A stretch of DNA of 44,289 nt from Actinomycetes bacterium (GTDB taxonomy: Bacteria > Actinomycetota > Acidimicrobiia > Acidimicrobiales > JABEUL01), in the NCBI GenBank assembly GCA_021852345.1, contig JAJZNL010000005.1, forward strand, positions 1 through 44,289, given 5' to 3'. A program made the position numbers and the translations under genes. Numbering within the stretch: position 1 is the stretch's first letter; each line of letters starts with the position of its first letter. A model generated the notes under the pieces. The model did no database searches. It was not told the DNA's origin and saw only the letters and a list, made by a program, of their open reading frames with translations. This document shows positions 41,733 through 44,289 of the stretch, piece by piece.

Positions 41733-43919
41733 TTATATCCAAAAAACGCTTTCAATGTGATCTGGGTCTGATTGCTTATCTGTCAGACTGCTTTGTTTCC
41801 GATTAAAATCGCAGAGATTAATCCTTTTATCTATTTGTCTTATTGGTTTTCTTGAAAAGTCGGCCATAATAACCAAACTTACGATTGCAAGAAAAGCCAA
41901 GACGAATAGTAGCGGGTAGCTTTGAAAGCCGACATATTTGAATATAATTTCATGTTTACCGGGTTGAATTTCCACTCCCACAACGGCTGGGGCGAGCATT
42001 ATCACTTTTGCCGGTCGATTATCTATAGACACGGTCCACCCTGGATCGTATGATGCTGAAAGCAATAAAATCGCTTTGCGATTGGTAAATACAGATGCCG
42101 TTAAGTATCCGTTGACCAAGTCTGGGTGCACGCTTAGGATCGTACCGAGATTTGTTGACGGAGTATCAAGCGGTTTAGGCCCGGGTACGTTATTCCAGTT
42201 GACACCCATATCTTTGTTGTGAATTAACATGTTGGAATTTAACAACCCAACGGAGTTCATCCCAATGTCATGTCTGTTGAGTGAAATATTTGAAACCGTG
42301 GTAATTAAGTGAACAAATCCGTACGGTGTCTGCCACAGCGAATAGTTGCCAGCTGTCATGATGTGATTGCAGGGTATAAATGGCTTAAAGTATTTCGGTA
42401 AGATCAAGTACCGAATACCGAATAGGATGTAATCGCTTGGGTTGTTTTCATTGAAGTAGGCTTCGGGATCCGTCATTAATGATGCTGTCCTTAAAGTATA
42501 TCCGACCTCTTGAATGTCTTCACTTTCGAGATATTTGAAAACGGGGACTTCGCCTACAACAAAATTTTGACCCCAGTTGGTTGGAAGGCCGGCATAAGTG
42601 CGCCCTGTTTGGTGATTTTTAATATAACTTATTAGAGGTGAAATGAATTGCGACTGAGTGATTTGGCCGATATTTTGGACTTGAATTTGTGTGGTATTAG
42701 AGGCATCGTATCGGTACAATTGAGTAAACATCGGAGCTAAAAGCACACTCGTTATTAGAATTAAAATTGCATAAACATAGGTTAATATTGCTATCTGAAC
42801 CGAATTGTTGGTAATTTTGAATTTGATGTACTGAAGTATGCTTCCAAATTTAAATAGTAAGTAGTCCAAACCAATGCCTGCAATTAGAATTGCCATAAGA
42901 TCGGTCCCAATTATAAATCTTCTGAAGAACAAATCGGTATGTCCTGGAATTATGTCTGCAACTGCGTGAAGTGAGGTCGGACCAAAAGAAACAATTAGAT
43001 AGGCCGCAAACAAAATTAAAAGAAGTCTCCCAGCTATGAATCTTTTTATAACTACGATGGATACGATTATTCCGACCAATACGAATAGAGTAAAAACTGG
43101 GGGACGATTGTAATCAAACATCCGTCCGGAGAATAACCACCCGAGTTCAACTCGCGCACCGTAGCCTCTCTCCAACGGGCTGGCGGTGAAAAATTCGTTT
43201 ATCGATACCCAATTTTTGTAATAGATGAGCGGATATATGACCCAAAGTGACACAACCAGAGATCCCACAAACATTAATATTCCGTTGATTAGTCGTTTGC
43301 GCAAATCCTTAAGTGTTAAAAACGGTATGACAAGAATTGCTCCGAAGGCAAGATAGCCTGTTTCAAAGTGAGCCGCAGCCGTTAGCATGGTCAAAAGAGC
43401 CGCCCAAGGTATAAAACGTTTATCGGTGGCTCCTCTAAATGCGGTGGCTATGGCCAGAGGAAGAAACCACGAACTTATCAATTGCGACCATAGCCCGTAA
43501 CCTATCCACAAGTATGCTTTTTGTTCGTACCCTACGCCAGCAACAGACATTATAAAAGGAGAGAAGAGCGCTGCCGATGCGGGAATAAATCGGCTTAATT
43601 TAAGAATTTTGCCTGAGGCAAAGATGCAGATTGGCCAAAGTGCAACTCCTAAATATGTGCTCCATCGGAATGCGGTGTCGGGAGATAATACAGTACCGAT
43701 TAATCCGACCAACATTGCACCCAAACTTTGATAATGTAAAAAATGAGGCGATCCTAACCCGAGGTATGGAAACCAGGTGGTCAAAGGAAGTTCGCCCGAT
43801 GAAATTCTCGAAGCTGCTAGCCTTACCATCTGTTCATGCATAGATGAATCATTTAGATAGTCGGCGGGTACAAGCGTGGTTCTTAAGTTGTAAAGATTCC
43901 AGACAATCGGAATGAGCAA
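41733..43919 (-). CDS. YfhO-like multi-pass membrane protein
   Basis: This protein of at least 728 residues has about eleven to twelve hydrophobic segments in its first 400 residues, then a large extracytoplasmic region (about 410-660) and a last membrane helix (about 665-690). The ending of the soluble part, SASYDPGWTVSIDNRPAKVIMLAP, followed by GVEIQPGKHEIIFKYVGFQSY, is typical of YfhO-type GT-C-like proteins, which are linked to lipoteichoic acid or glycolipid glycosylation in Firmicutes. A lipid-linked sugar transfer role is inferred. The annotated start is TTG 43919, but it cuts into the first membrane helix. The frame stays open to 43976 and reads RFRKPSKNFLAQLAILLIPIVW, which gives a proper basic N-terminus. 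The true start is therefore probably upstream. Confidence 0.72.
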   Translation of the reverse strand: MLIPIVWNLYNLRTTLVPADYLNDSSMHEQMVRLAASRISSGELPLTTWFPYLGLGSPHFLHYQSLGAMLVGLIGTVLSPDTAFRWSTYLGVALWPICIFASGKILKLSRFIPASAALFSPFIMSVAGVGYEQKAYLWIGYGLWSQLISSWFLPLAIATAFRGATDKRFIPWAALLTMLTAAAHFETGYLAFGAILVIPFLTLKDLRKRLINGILMFVGSLVVSLWVIYPLIYYKNWVSINEFFTASPLERGYGARVELGWLFSGRMFDYNRPPVFTLFVLVGIIVSIVVIKRFIAGRLLLILFAAYLIVSFGPTSLHAVADIIPGHTDLFFRRFIIGTDLMAILIAGIGLDYLLFKFGSILQYIKFKITNNSVQIAILTYVYAILILITSVLLAPMFTQLYRYDASNTTQIQVQNIGQITQSQFISPLISYIKNHQTGRTYAGLPTNWGQNFVVGEVPVFKYLESEDIQEVGYTLRTASLMTDPEAYFNENNPSDYILFGIRYLILPKYFKPFIPCNHIMTAGNYSLWQTPYGFVHLITTVSNISLNRHDIGMNSVGLLNSNMLIHNKDMGVNWNNVPGPKPLDTPSTNLGTILSVHPDLVNGYLTASVFTNRKAILLLSASYDPGWTVSIDNRPAKVIMLAPAVVGVEIQPGKHEIIFKYVGFQSYPLLFVLAFLAIVSLVIMADFSRKPIRQIDKRINLCDFNRKQSSLTDKQSDPDHIESVFWI

Positions 43920-44183
43920 TATTGCCAGTTGAGCTAAAAAATTTTTGCTGGGTTTTCTAAAGCGTGTAATTATGATTTAGATTTTAACAAACGACAAGCA
44001 TAAAAATGTTTACTAGCCATTTGGATTACCAATTACTTTTCGGTCGAATTATTGTATCTTTTTAAAATTGCGATCTTAAGTTCTCTCCAATTGTCACAAC
44101 GGACACCGGATTAAAAATTCAGGTGTGAATAACTAGTACATTATTTCGTAGTAAACCCACATAGTTTTATTACATGTACTACT

Positions 44184-44289
44184 ATGGTAATTATGAAACT
44201 GTCAGAGTACGGCAAGCGAAACAACATCAAATACAGAGCCGCATGGAATCGTTACAAGGAAGGGAAGATCGAAGGTGCATATCTTGACA
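44184..44289 (+). CDS. tnpA: IS607-family serine transposase TnpA, N-terminal fragment
   Basis: The frame from ATG 44184 (or ATG 44193, in frame) runs off the window. From the second Met it reads MKLSEYGKRNNIKYRAAWNR and goes on YKEGKIEGAYLD. This is the MerR-like helix-turn-helix of IS607-type TnpA, whose consensus is close to MKLSEYAKK.GI.Y.TAW..YK.GKI.GAY. The serine recombinase catalytic domain would follow outside the window, often with a TnpB gene. IS607 elements have no terminal inverted repeats or target duplication, so the left end cannot be fixed, but it should lie within the ~200 nt between the YfhO-like gene and this ATG. Confidence 0.85.
   Translation, partial: MVIMKLSEYGKRNNIKYRAAWNRYKEGKIEGAYLD
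44184..44289 (+). mobile_element. Left part of an IS607-family insertion element
   Basis: The TnpA N-terminus marks an IS607-type element running off the right edge. TACATGTA (44171-44178) and TAGTA/TACTA-type repeats just upstream could be part of the end that TnpA recognises. The exact boundary is unknown. Confidence 0.6.

Noticed and set aside
1..44289. CRISPR array or classical defence island
   Set aside because: No regularly spaced direct repeats were seen, and nearly all genes are housekeeping; only the IS607 fragment is clearly mobile.

Overview
This 44.3 kb window looks like chromosomal DNA from a low-G+C (roughly 40% by eye) member of the Actinobacteria, possibly an Acidimicrobiia relative. 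The evidence is a MeaA-type B12 mutase, an actinobacterial ClpC, a ChoD-type GMC oxidoreductase, a TIGR03084 (mycothiol-isomerase-like) protein, an actinobacterial FolD motif, and a surface-protein tail ending in the VDVIVD..GYY signature. The lineage is inferred from protein style only. Most of the window is housekeeping DNA with high coding density and no tRNA, rRNA or CRISPR.

Layout. 1-122: the 3' end of a surface protein gene. 453-6092 (minus strand): an arsenic operon arsR-acr3-arsC, then a NUDIX hydrolase, then 3-hydroxyacyl-CoA dehydrogenase and meaA, a pair typical of the ethylmalonyl-CoA pathway. 6274-12037 (plus): a leader ORF overlapping rne (RNase E/G), then rplU-rpmA-obg-proB, with a 359-nt structured gap between rne and rplU. 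12379-13395 (minus): a long-chain polyprenyl diphosphate synthase. 13551-18296 (plus): clpC, a dGTPase-like HD hydrolase and a short-chain dehydrogenase. 18342-19433 (minus): a glycosyltransferase. 19751-26788 (plus): a secreted GH5 lipoprotein, a PLP-dependent desulfhydrase/deaminase, PcrA helicase, TrhA/hemolysin III and a stand-alone B12-binding subunit of methylmalonyl-CoA mutase.

26789-27457 is a 669-nt non-coding region rich in dyads, with a good promoter in front of the central-metabolism block 27458-37896: sucC-sucD-purN-purH-folD-metF-icd-mdh and a cholesterol-oxidase-like flavoprotein. This block links the TCA cycle (SucCD, Icd, Mdh) with one-carbon supply (MetF, FolD) for purine formylation (PurN, PurH). 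The two B12 mutase components at opposite ends feed methylsuccinyl-CoA and succinyl-CoA metabolism, which joins at SucCD.

37912-43919 (minus): a candidate 52-residue ORF, a TIGR03084 protein, a zinc-ribbon protein next to an SPFH/zinc-ribbon protein, an unrecognised 174-residue protein and a YfhO-like multi-pass membrane protein. The right edge (44184-44289) is the start of an IS607-family serine transposase, so a mobile element begins there.

Several genes (hbd, meaA, the NUDIX gene, the SDR gene, icd) have no Shine-Dalgarno sequence but carry a TAnnnT hexamer exactly 7 nt before ATG, as expected for leaderless transcripts. No wholly novel multi-gene system is obvious. The most unusual signals are the leader ORF and dyads around rne, the structured region upstream of sucC, a perfect 13-bp inverted repeat near 39.1 kb, the degenerate G4 motif of Obg and the non-canonical start of the YfhO-like gene.
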